Shown: positions 36,332-47,243 of the stretch, piece by piece
Layout: every line of letters begins with the position of its first letter
Numbering within the stretch: the first letter of the stretch is position 1
Assembly: GCF_012972675.1 (NCBI RefSeq)
Contig: NZ_JABCRE010000002.1
Span: 1,353,001 to 1,417,000, forward strand
Length of the DNA: 64,000 nucleotides
Direction of reading: 5' to 3'
DNA from: Pontixanthobacter rizhaonensis
Lineage (GTDB): Bacteria; Pseudomonadota; Alphaproteobacteria; Sphingomonadales; Sphingomonadaceae
Notes under the pieces: generated by a model
What the model was told of the DNA's origin: nothing
Seen by the model: the letters and a program-made list of their open reading frames with translations, nothing else
The model's database searches: none
Made by a program: the position numbers and the translations under genes

Positions 36332-37030
36332 TTGAAACAACCTGCCCTTCCTCTCGCTAAGTCCCAGTCACTAATTACGCTTCCCGCAGACGAACTGCTC
36401 GACGAATTTGGTTCTGGAGGCCATTCCCCCGGTTCGGGGAGTGCAGCGGCCCTTATGGCTCTTTTGTCGGCCCAGCTTAGTGCTACTGTCTACAAAATCG
36501 CAATTCGGAAAAATCACGGAGATACTAGCCAGTTCTCCTACCTACTTCGGCAATTAGAAGGTGTCGTATTGCCGCGATTGAAAACTCTATTTCAAGAAGA
36601 TGCAGAAAAATTTGACGAGGTCATTCGTGTTCGGACCGCACGCGATTTAGAAACTGATCTAACCCTAAAGAGGCGTCTACGCGCACGAGCACTCACATTA
36701 CTTCAAGAAGCCACCGAAATTGTCATGGAAATAATAGAGATTTGCAAGCAATTAATCGACTTTGGCATAATCGCCTTCGATTCCGGAATGAACAGAGTTC
36801 GGGGTGATTCGGGTTCTGCAATAAGTGTTGCAATCTCCGGCGCTATGTCAGGCCTCTTTATTCTTAATCTGAACCTAAATTCTTTCGCAGGAGGAAAGTG
36901 GGCAAACCAGCAAAGGGAACGGCTTGAAGAAGCGCAAAGGACCATTCTGGAAAAGCAAGCGGATGCGCTTCGGCGAATAGCTCGTTTACGTCCGGATGAA
37001 TCGTCTTCGACACAGCCATCTTTTTTCTAG
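36332..37030 (+). CDS. cassette protein C: FTCD_C (cyclodeaminase/cyclohydrolase)-like
   Basis: A 232-residue protein that resembles the C-terminal formiminotransferase-cyclodeaminase family (PF04961), small helical proteins that bind folates. Two stretches match its pattern: SGGHSPGSGSAAALMALLSA in place of PGGGSAAALAGALGAAL, and RGDSGSAISVAISGAMSGLF with ILNLNLNSF in place of SD-VAALLA-AALEGALLNVRINL. A long helix around 70-140 lies between. The start appears to be a TTG 34 bases after gene B. The gene is AT-rich and continues the cassette. Why a folate-type domain accompanies HEPN and winged-helix partners is unknown. Confidence 0.72.
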   Translation: MKQPALPLAKSQSLITLPADELLDEFGSGGHSPGSGSAAALMALLSAQLSATVYKIAIRKNHGDTSQFSYLLRQLEGVVLPRLKTLFQEDAEKFDEVIRVRTARDLETDLTLKRRLRARALTLLQEATEIVMEIIEICKQLIDFGIIAFDSGMNRVRGDSGSAISVAISGAMSGLFILNLNLNSFAGGKWANQQRERLEEAQRTILEKQADALRRIARLRPDESSSTQPSFF

Positions 37031-37312
37031 ATTCTTTATGACCGGCTACCCAAACACTTTGCGCGCTTAGTCCCAGTGTAACTTCTCCCATAACCTGCCG
37101 GCCGCGCACGCAGCCTCGAGGCCCCTGCACACGATCTAGCTGCCCGCTCATTCCAAGAACCGTTTTTTGTTTTAGCCCCTCAAACGGCGGGCGGAATGCA
37201 TCCGCATTCCTTGCCTACGCGCTAACCGCGCGTCGGGCGGTCGCCCTCTGGCTGCCGCGACCAAGATTGGTTTTGCAATCGGTTGCAAATGCGCGGGACA
37301 GGTGGCCTGCGA
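37031..37312. other. intergenic stretch at the right edge of the cassette
   Basis: The sequence returns to host-like GC content from about 37080. It contains a hairpin GGAATGC-ATCC-GCATTCC (37193-37210) without a T run. No gene, tRNA or repeat shared with the left edge was seen. Confidence 0.45.
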
Positions 37313-37855
37313 TCATTCCTGTTGCAGGATATATACTTTGCTGGCGATGATCCATTCGCCGTCGATTTTGGTCAGCGTGATGGCGTCATACACCCGGTCT
37401 TCCGCTTTCAGAATAACTTGGGCGATGCGGTTATCTGCGGCGGTAATGGACAGGATGGGGAATTTGGCGATGTCCAGATCGGGCAGTCCCGGATTGGCCC
37501 ATTGCTCAACCTCTTTATGCATATCATCCGTGATCGTCAGGACTGACCGGCCCTGATCATCCTTTTGCGGGATCATCATCACGGAATCAGGGTGGAGCGA
37601 TGCGCGGATTGCCTCCACATCGCTGCGTTTCTGGCCGCCCAGATATTGGTCATATATCACCGCGCGAATGGCCGCCTCATCCGTGTCACTTAAAACCGTG
37701 ATGTCCGACAGGGCGCTATCCTGCTCCGTACCCCCTGATCCGTCTGACACGTCTGATCCGCCGCCGGACATATCCTGACTGCAACCGCTCAGCAGCCCTG
37801 CCGCCAGCAGCGAAGAACCGATCAAGGCTGTGGTGAGTTTCCGGTGATGTTTCAT
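37313..37855 (-). CDS. NTF2/SnoaL-like lipoprotein
   Basis: A 180-residue lipoprotein (signal LIGSSLLAAGLLSGCSQ) with a Gly/Ser linker. A C-terminal NTF2-like fold (about 60-180) is recognisable from DEAAIRAVIYDQYLGGQKRSDVEAIRASLHPDSVMM, EVEQWAN and VYDAITLTKIDGEWIIASKVY. Family members often act as enzymes or binding scaffolds for small molecules, and this one may be a lumazine-binding-like type. The ATG at 37855 has AAGGA six bases upstream. No operon partner is evident. Confidence 0.75.
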   Translation of the reverse strand: MKHHRKLTTALIGSSLLAAGLLSGCSQDMSGGGSDVSDGSGGTEQDSALSDITVLSDTDEAAIRAVIYDQYLGGQKRSDVEAIRASLHPDSVMMIPQKDDQGRSVLTITDDMHKEVEQWANPGLPDLDIAKFPILSITAADNRIAQVILKAEDRVYDAITLTKIDGEWIIASKVYILQQE

Positions 37856-37915
37856 AACTATCCTTACCATTGCGATATACTAACGCGGCGGACGCCGCGG
37901 GGCGTTGCTACCCCG

Positions 37916-38230
37916 CTAATTAGCAGGAACGCCCACTTGCTGCGCGCAGAGGCCATAGACTTGCTTGGCCGCTTCCGACCCGCCGCCAAACATGGTGCCG
38001 CTTTCCAGCCCGCGTTCCTCCAGCTTGCCTTCCATACAGCCGCACAGCGCATCGGCTTGCTGCGGCGAGGTGGTCATCATGCCAAACTGTTCCTTGCACC
38101 GGACTATATCAGACGCGCGCAATTGCTCCGGCGTGGCCGGGCTGCATGCTGTTAGCGGGGCGGCCAGCAGTACCGGAACCGCCAGAAAGGCCGCCATCGG
38201 CAGTGACAAGATGGATCGCGTAGTCATCAT
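37916..38230 (-). CDS. small cysteine-pattern lipoprotein (copy 2)
   Basis: A 104-residue lipoprotein (VLLAAPLTACSPA). The mature part carries C-K-x16-C-x-C-x29-C: RCKEQ ... LCGCMEGKLEERGL ... LCAQQ. The first three cysteines have exactly the spacing of copy 1 at 33443-33733, and the GK motif after C-x-C is shared, so the two are likely paralogues. It is followed by uvrA nine bases downstream on the same strand, so uvrA could be read from the same transcript only in reverse order (uvrA lies upstream). The function is unknown. Confidence 0.68.
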   Translation of the reverse strand: MMTTRSILSLPMAAFLAVPVLLAAPLTACSPATPEQLRASDIVRCKEQFGMMTTSPQQADALCGCMEGKLEERGLESGTMFGGGSEAAKQVYGLCAQQVGVPAN

Positions 38231-38239
38231 ACCCCGCCC

Positions 38240-41206
<2,967 letters not shown>

Positions 41207-41275
41207 GCAAGGCATTTGGGGGGTGTATTGGCCAGAGTCTAGAGGCGCGTTTCCTCGCCTTCAGTTTATCCCAAT

Positions 41276-41290
41276 GTTCTTTATTTGTTC
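41276..41290 (-). promoter_or_regulatory. LexA (SOS) box upstream of uvrA
   Basis: GTTC-TTTATTT-GTTC is an exact GTTC-N7-GTTC operator, 70-84 bases before the uvrA start. It has the same form as the recA box. The divergent diguanylate cyclase gene starts about 190 bases on the other side and is less likely to be the target. The remainder of 41207-41476 holds nothing else recognisable. Confidence 0.82.
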
Positions 41291-41476
41291 AAACGTCATT
41301 CAAGCGCCGAGCAAAACACCCTTCAGAGAACCAGGGAGTGGACAGTATTTTACCGACAGACTGGTATGACCACCGCACGGCTTGAAATATCAGGAACAGT
41401 CGATTGAAACTCGCCCTGCCCGCACTGCAATTGTTTAAGACTTCCGCACTATAGAGATGCTCTTAGGAGTACCTCT

Positions 41477-42664
41477 TTGCTGCAATCTTTTCTCTCGAAA
41501 TGGTCTCAACCGGATGGCGATGCGCCGTCCGAGCGCCATGCCGAGTGGGCGACTGAGGTTCAGCTGGAGATTGTCCGCGCCGTTGCAGAGCGTGAAAAAC
41601 GATCTTTAACCGCCAACCTTATTGGCTGGGCGGCCTGCGTCGTTGCGGCGATTGCGATGCCCGGCGGCGAGGTGTTTGCCGCGCCTGTCATTTGGCGGCT
41701 ATTCTCGATTTTTTATGTGCGCCATTCGTGGGGCCGTTTGCGAGAGAAGCTCGCCAATTACGAGCCCTATGAGGAAGAGCTTGCGCTTGCCAAATTTAGT
41801 GCCGTTGTCAGCGGGTTCTTCTGGGGGCTGCTGCTATTGCCATTGGCCGTTGGCGCGATTTGGCATCCACTCGCCTTGATTATTCTGACGGTAGCGACAA
41901 TCGGAGTGAGCCTGGCCTGTGCCCTATACGGGCCAATACCACGTTTGCTGCTGGGCTATTACGCATTGTTCATGACCACCGTCATCGGCGCGGTTACGAT
42001 CACCCACGTATCATTTGACTGGTGGGTTCCAAGCTTCGTCGCGGTCGCAGGGTGCGGAATTATCTCTTATGCGCTCGGTTCCGGGAAAGAGCATCGCAAA
42101 TCGGCGGAGACTCTGGTCGAGAACCGGCGGCTTGGATATGAGCTGAAACGCGCGCTGTCCCGGTCGAAATATCTGGCCGAACGGGATCCCCTTACCGGCC
42201 TGCTTAATCGCCGCGCCTTCTTTGATCAGGTAACTACCACACAGCGCAATGGTACTGCCTTCCTACTGGCGATTGATCTGGATCACTTCAAACAGATCAA
42301 TGACCAATTTGGCCATGCTGTGGGTGATCAAGTCCTCGAAAAAACAGCCGAGGTGATCAATAGTCTGCTTAACGGATTGCCTGGCGGCCAGCATCTCTCT
42401 GTCCGGCTTGGCGGTGAAGAATTTGCAATCCTGCTGCATCAGCTGGATCGGGCAACCGCCGTTTCGACTGCCGAGGCCCTGCGCGAACGCATTGCGGCAA
42501 TAGCAGATCTGTTGCGGGTAGACGGCCTTACCGTCTCAGCGTCCATCGGGCTGGCACAATATGGTGAAGATGATACTGTTGAAGAGGCTCTCGCTGGCGC
42601 AGACAGAGCGCTGTACGAAGCGAAGAATGGCGGCCGCGACAGGGTAGTTGCCGACGCCGCCTAA
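41477..42664 (+). CDS. membrane diguanylate cyclase (GGDEF)
   Basis: A 395-residue protein. Five or six hydrophobic segments (about 45-210) precede a short coiled stretch and a C-terminal GGDEF domain (about 225-390). The active-site motif is GGEEF at 312-316 in RLGGEEFAIL, and the substrate region has LAIDLDHFKQINDQFGH. So it should make cyclic di-GMP. The RxxD inhibitory site that usually lies five residues before the motif is missing. The start is a TTG with AGGAG seven bases upstream. It stands alone. Confidence 0.9.
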   Translation: MLQSFLSKWSQPDGDAPSERHAEWATEVQLEIVRAVAEREKRSLTANLIGWAACVVAAIAMPGGEVFAAPVIWRLFSIFYVRHSWGRLREKLANYEPYEEELALAKFSAVVSGFFWGLLLLPLAVGAIWHPLALIILTVATIGVSLACALYGPIPRLLLGYYALFMTTVIGAVTITHVSFDWWVPSFVAVAGCGIISYALGSGKEHRKSAETLVENRRLGYELKRALSRSKYLAERDPLTGLLNRRAFFDQVTTTQRNGTAFLLAIDLDHFKQINDQFGHAVGDQVLEKTAEVINSLLNGLPGGQHLSVRLGGEEFAILLHQLDRATAVSTAEALRERIAAIADLLRVDGLTVSASIGLAQYGEDDTVEEALAGADRALYEAKNGGRDRVVADAA

Positions 42665-42847
42665 GCCGCCCACGCCTGCGAGGCCCGGCGCAGCTACCGC
42701 ATAAATTTCCCTGCAAACCGGCTGTGAGCCAGATCACAGATGCTGCGCCGCCGCTTTTGTACAAGCTCCCCTGCGCCAAGGGGGATACCTCTTGCACGTC
42801 ACGGCCGCCGGTTCCCGGCGTTCACATTAGACTTCAGGGGGTGAAGA

Positions 42848-43288
42848 ATGATTGACCAACAACAAGACGTCCTATTGCTGGCGATGTGTACGGAGTTTTT
42901 TGCCGACACACTGTCTAACGCGACAACTTTATACTGGATTGCCGAACTGGCCTTCAAAGCGGCGATTGCGCTGCTGGTCGTGCAAGGCATTATCGCATTG
43001 GTCCTATTGGCCAAACCCATCTGGTCGAAAGACGGCGGGGGGTTTAGAACAGCTGACTCAGAACAGACTGGTTCGCCGCTAGACTTCTTTAAGGCGCTGT
43101 CAGCATTGGTTGATTCTTTGGCGAAGGCCCCAGCCCCGATTGTACTGCTTGCCATTGGTCTGTTACTAATCTGGGTGCCGACTGTGGACGCCCCGCAAGT
43201 GTGCGAGAAACCGCTGGCGCAATCTGCTGGGAATAATAATTCGGGCAATTCAGTGACCAATCCCGACACTGTGCCGATTGCAGAATAA
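42848..43288 (+). CDS. small two-helix membrane protein, first of an unrecognised operon
   Basis: A 146-residue protein with two predicted membrane helices (ATTLYWIAELAFKAAIALLV to VLLAK, and PIVLLAIGLLLIWVP) and a polar, Asn-rich C-terminal tail after CEKPL. I do not recognise a family. AGGGGGTGAAG precedes the ATG. The next gene starts immediately after its stop codon, and the four genes to 44738 form one operon. The 183-base upstream gap (42665-42847) shows no clear promoter. Confidence 0.65.
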   Translation: MIDQQQDVLLLAMCTEFFADTLSNATTLYWIAELAFKAAIALLVVQGIIALVLLAKPIWSKDGGGFRTADSEQTGSPLDFFKALSALVDSLAKAPAPIVLLAIGLLLIWVPTVDAPQVCEKPLAQSAGNNNSGNSVTNPDTVPIAE

Positions 43289-43678
43289 GTGCACCGATCA
43301 CTGAGTAATTTGGGCAAAAACATAGCGGCCTGCATGCTGGCCGGATGGGCCGCGGCGTGCACCACCATTCAGGTCGATTCCGGAGGGGGCAGCGCCATTA
43401 CCGGCATCGGGTTGGTGCGGGTTGAATTGCCACCAGTGCAGGGAAAGACTCTGGCGATTGAACGCAGCGGTGTCGGCTTTGGCTGGGAAAGCACGCCCGG
43501 TGGCGGTGCTTGGCTGGGATACAGCGCCTCTCAATGGGTACTGGCCGACCCGGCGGATTGCCAATTGCTGATCATTATCCGGTCTGCCGCTCAGGCAGAC
43601 AATGCAAAAACCATATTAGAGACAATTGAAGGGGAAAAACCATGCGTCGTCGATCATACAGGTACATTGCAGCCCTAA
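43289..43678 (+). CDS. small exported protein/lipoprotein, second gene of the operon
   Basis: A 129-residue protein. A signal-like N-terminus (NIAACMLAGWAAACTT) suggests a lipoprotein. The body includes GLVRVELPPVQGKTLAIERSG and GFGWESTPGGGAWLGYS, and two later cysteines (DCQLL, PCVV) could pair. The start is a GTG directly after the previous stop. Its 3' end overlaps the next gene by 37 bases. No family was recognised. Confidence 0.62.
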   Translation: MHRSLSNLGKNIAACMLAGWAAACTTIQVDSGGGSAITGIGLVRVELPPVQGKTLAIERSGVGFGWESTPGGGAWLGYSASQWVLADPADCQLLIIIRSAAQADNAKTILETIEGEKPCVVDHTGTLQP

Positions 43679-44469
43679 GCCTGCTGCCGCTTGCCGCAGG
43701 CTGCGTTCAGGCCACTCGGCACAGCAACACAATGGTGTTCGGGACCAATACCAGCGTTGGCGTAAAAGTAGGGACGAATACGGGTGAGACCCCGCAGATT
43801 CTGATCGGCTATGACCGGCAAGAAGCAGTTATCATGCCCCTGCTGGCGAATACCAGCGAGCATTCCGCAAATGGCAATTTGCTGTCGCCTTGCGATCCGG
43901 CAGAAGATTACGATGGCGATGATGATGCTTTGCACCCTTGCCTGTTTGTCGCCAGTCGCACTGACGGGCAGAACCGGTCCAGCCAAGACAGCTACTCCGT
44001 CTTGGCCAGTTTCGGTGCTGAAATTTCGGCAGATTCGACAGCTGGTAAGGGCAGCGTTGGTCTGGCGCAGTATTTCTCCACCGGCCTTGCTGCTCAATTG
44101 CTTGCGGCAAATGGCGGTGCCGCTGTTGTAGCGGTCGGCAAAGCCGCTGAAGATGCCGCGAAAAACCCCAACAACGCGCAGACGACTGCGGCTGTGTTGG
44201 GCGCCGATGCATTCGCGCAAGGAGATGGAAAACAGAATATGCAGGGCCGGACAATCTTACTCTCCAAAATTGCCGAAATGAGTGATGCCGACGTCAGATC
44301 AAAATTACCGGGCGTAATTGGCTCCCTGTCCCTCAGCCCAAGACAGAAAGGGGCCTTCGACCTGGCGTGTACAGGAGCACGGAGTACGCGGGAGACTTGC
44401 CTCAACTTCATCAATTCAAACAAGCAGCTGATCGAAGGTTTCTCACCTGCCAAAGCAAATGCACTTTAA
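43642..44469 (+). CDS. lipoprotein of unknown family, third gene of the operon
   Basis: A 275-residue lipoprotein (ALSLLPLAAGCVQ). The mature N-terminus has a striking beta-type pattern, VFGTNTSVGVKVGTNTGETP followed by QILIGYDRQEAVIMPLLAN. I associate this with a loose group of hypothetical proteins of the form F-G-TxTxxG-GYxRxExVxxP. The centre (SVLASFGAEISAD) continues it, and the C-terminal half is helical, with a cysteine pair (LACTGARSTRETCLNF). No function can be named. It overlaps the previous gene by 37 bases. Confidence 0.65.
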   Translation: MRRRSYRYIAALSLLPLAAGCVQATRHSNTMVFGTNTSVGVKVGTNTGETPQILIGYDRQEAVIMPLLANTSEHSANGNLLSPCDPAEDYDGDDDALHPCLFVASRTDGQNRSSQDSYSVLASFGAEISADSTAGKGSVGLAQYFSTGLAAQLLAANGGAAVVAVGKAAEDAAKNPNNAQTTAAVLGADAFAQGDGKQNMQGRTILLSKIAEMSDADVRSKLPGVIGSLSLSPRQKGAFDLACTGARSTRETCLNFINSNKQLIEGFSPAKANAL

Positions 44470-44489
44470 TCGAGCGGAAGGATAAGAGG

Positions 44490-44738
44490 ATGAGATTTTT
44501 CGACATAAAATGCTTCACTGACGAAGCAACAGCAAAGGCCTATTACCGGAACGTTATTCGGGAGGACGACGAGGCCGCAGCGATCTTTGTTCGTGACGCC
44601 GGGCTACTCAGTCATTCGCACAATAACTCCCCTCCTCAGGACATTGGGCCGAACGAAAATGTGTATACCGTCATCCGTGTTCCCGTGGGAACCAAAGTCG
44701 CGGCAGATCAGATAACGCTGGAGAACACCGAGATCTGA
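44490..44738 (+). CDS. small soluble protein, last gene of the operon
   Basis: An 82-residue protein without a signal sequence. It begins MRFFDIKCFTDEATAKAYYR and ends with a beta-rich VYTVIRVPVGTKVAADQITL stretch. It is acidic overall. The ATG at 44490 has AAGGATAAGAGG upstream; the longer frame from 44367 runs inside the previous gene. I do not recognise it. The product may be a cytoplasmic partner of the three envelope proteins before it. Confidence 0.6.
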   Translation: MRFFDIKCFTDEATAKAYYRNVIREDDEAAAIFVRDAGLLSHSHNNSPPQDIGPNENVYTVIRVPVGTKVAADQITLENTEI

Positions 44739-44880
44739 CCACCAACAGTCGGCATCATTCGACCAACACCACTTGCAAACACGATCAATCTCCGGTTCAA
44801 GCATCCCCAGCTATTGATGCGATATTCGCGCGCGGCGGAGGGGCTGCGCATAAAAGATAATGGACCGGAGACTGATCCAC

Positions 44881-47085
44881 ATGAAAATCAAACTATTCGC
44901 CGCGAGCGCAATGGCGCTCGCTCTTGCCGCTGGTACCGTCGCGTGCTCTGCCCCAGAGGCACCGCCGCGCGTGCTCAGTGAAGAAACGACAGCATTGTTC
45001 GCCAATATCCCCGCAGGCAGCGGCTATTTCGCCAGCGACAGCACATTGCCGTTCCAAGCGCCCGATTTCTCCAAAATCACCGAAGAAGACTACCTACCGG
45101 CCTTCCGTGAAGGGATGAAAATCCACACCGCGCAAATAGACGCGATCAAGAACAACCCTGCCGAAGCGAATTTCGACAACACGATTGTCGCCTTGGAAGT
45201 GTCGGGCGAAATGCTGGGCCGCGTTGCCCGCGTATTCTTTGCATTGACCGGTTCCAACACCACAGACGGTCTGGATGCGATTAACGAAGAAATCTCTCCT
45301 GAACTGACCGCCCACGGCGATGCTATCACGCTTGATCCGGTTCTGTTTGCCCGCGTGAAAGCAGTGTATGACAAGCGCGACAGCCTTGATCTGAATACCG
45401 AAGACACCACCCTTCTGGAGCGGACCTATGACGATATGGTCCATGCCGGCGCTTTGCTGACCGAAGAACAGAAGGAAGAAGTTAAAGCCATCAACACCGC
45501 GCTGTCTGAAAAGACAACCGCATTCGGCAAGATGGTGCGCGAGGCGACTGTCGCCGGTGCGCTGGTGGTTGATAGCCGCGAAGAACTGGCTGGCCTGTCA
45601 GACACCGATATCGAAGCCGCTGCCAAGGCTGCTGCCGAACGCGGCATGGCGGGTAAGTTTGTTATCCCGCTGCAAAACACCACCCAGCAGCCGCTGCTGC
45701 CAAACCTCGAAAACCGCGATGTGCGCGAGAAACTGTTCACCAACAGCGTCAACCGCGCGGATCAGGGCGGAGAGAATGACACCCGCCTGATCCTGGCCGA
45801 AATCGCCAGCCTGCGCGCGCAGAAAGCCGCGCTGTTCGGCAACCCTGACTGGGCCACCTACACCATGTATGACCGCATGGCGAAGGAACCCAAAACCGCG
45901 CTCGACTTTATGGAGCAAATGGTTGGCCCGCTGGCAGAAACACAGCGCCGCGAGGCCGGTGTTCTGAACGAGCAAATCAAGAAAACCGGCGGCGATTTCG
46001 AGGTGAAACCTTGGGATTGGTACCGCTATGCAGAGCAAGTCCGCAAAGAGAAATACGACCTCGATGAAGAGCAGGTAAAGCAGTATTTTGAGCTGACATC
46101 TGTGCTGGAAAACGGCATTTTCTACGCCGCAACAGAGCTTTACGGCATTACGTTTGAAAAGCGTGACGATCTGCCGGTCTATCACCCGGATGTGACGACC
46201 TACACCGTTTTTGAAGCCGATGGCAGCGAAATGGGCGTGTTCTATTTTGACCCGTTCCAGCGTCCATCAAAACGCGGCGGTGCGTGGATGAGCAACTTTG
46301 TCGATCAGACCTATCTCAAAGGCACCAAGCCTGTGATTTACAACGTGCTCAACATCCCGAAAGCTGCCGAGGGTGAGCCGCAACTGGTCAGCTTCGACAA
46401 TGTGAACACGCTGTTCCACGAATTTGGCCATGCGCTGCACGGCTTCTTCGCAGACCAGAACTATGCCTCTATCTCAGGCACGGCCACAGCGCGCGATTTC
46501 GTGGAATATCCCAGCCAAGTGAACGAGATGTGGGCGACGTACCCGTCCGTGCTGCAAAACTATGCCAAGCATCACGAAACGGGTGAAACCATTCCGGACG
46601 AGCTGATTGCGAAGATCGAAGCGGCGGCCAAATTCAACCAAGGGTATGATTTTGGTGAAGTCGTGGAAGCAGCCTTGCTTGATATGAAATGGCACGCGCT
46701 GTCACCAGAGGAAGCAGCCGCGATCAACACGGTCGAAGCGGTGGACGAGTTCGAGCGTAAATCGCTGGAAGAACTCGGCCTCGAAATCGGTCTGGTCCCG
46801 CCGCGTTATCGCAGCACGTACTTCAACCACATCTTCTCCAGCCCGGCAGGCTATAGCTCCGGCTATTACTCCTACCTCTGGACGGAAATGCTCGACCGGG
46901 ACAGCCGCAAATGGTTCATGGATAATGGCGGCCTGACCCGCGAAAATGGCGACCATTACCGTAAGACAGTGCTCAGCCGCGGCGGCACAATGGATTACTT
47001 TGAAATGTTCGACAATTTCGCCGGACGTGAGCCAGACGTAACCCCAATGCTGGAAGCCCGCGGACTTACGGGTAGCGACAAGTAA
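44881..47085 (+). CDS. dcp: M3 family peptidyl-dipeptidase (Dcp-like) lipoprotein
   Basis: A 734-residue zinc metallopeptidase. The N-terminus is a lipoprotein signal (AMALALAAGTVACSA), so it should act in the periplasm. The thermolysin-like zinc site is H513-E-F-G-H517 in NTLFHEFGHALHG. FDPFQRPSKRGGAWMSNFVDQ and the C-terminal YSSGYYSYLWTEMLDRD match the M3 family (peptidyl-dipeptidase Dcp and oligopeptidase A). The ATG at 44881 fits the signal peptide better than the one at 44860. A strong terminator follows. Confidence 0.92.
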   Translation: MKIKLFAASAMALALAAGTVACSAPEAPPRVLSEETTALFANIPAGSGYFASDSTLPFQAPDFSKITEEDYLPAFREGMKIHTAQIDAIKNNPAEANFDNTIVALEVSGEMLGRVARVFFALTGSNTTDGLDAINEEISPELTAHGDAITLDPVLFARVKAVYDKRDSLDLNTEDTTLLERTYDDMVHAGALLTEEQKEEVKAINTALSEKTTAFGKMVREATVAGALVVDSREELAGLSDTDIEAAAKAAAERGMAGKFVIPLQNTTQQPLLPNLENRDVREKLFTNSVNRADQGGENDTRLILAEIASLRAQKAALFGNPDWATYTMYDRMAKEPKTALDFMEQMVGPLAETQRREAGVLNEQIKKTGGDFEVKPWDWYRYAEQVRKEKYDLDEEQVKQYFELTSVLENGIFYAATELYGITFEKRDDLPVYHPDVTTYTVFEADGSEMGVFYFDPFQRPSKRGGAWMSNFVDQTYLKGTKPVIYNVLNIPKAAEGEPQLVSFDNVNTLFHEFGHALHGFFADQNYASISGTATARDFVEYPSQVNEMWATYPSVLQNYAKHHETGETIPDELIAKIEAAAKFNQGYDFGEVVEAALLDMKWHALSPEEAAAINTVEAVDEFERKSLEELGLEIGLVPPRYRSTYFNHIFSSPAGYSSGYYSYLWTEMLDRDSRKWFMDNGGLTRENGDHYRKTVLSRGGTMDYFEMFDNFAGREPDVTPMLEARGLTGSDK

Positions 47086-47101
47086 CATTCTAGCAGTACA
47101 G

Positions 47102-47139
47102 AAAAGCCCCGCTTCTCGGCTGAGAGGCGGGGCTTTTTC
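47102..47139 (+). terminator. terminator of the M3 peptidase gene
   Basis: AAAGCCCCGC pairs with GCGGGGCTTT around a loop that itself can pair (TTCTCGGCTGAGAG), followed by a T run. It starts 17 bases after the stop codon. Confidence 0.9.
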
Positions 47140-47243
47140 TTTGGAACCTCTGGAATTCGCCACGATCTATACCGGAAATTAATATGGCGAGCAGTCTCTT
47201 GCCGCAGATATCTCGGGTTGAAAACTTCACCATCCGGTTCAGC

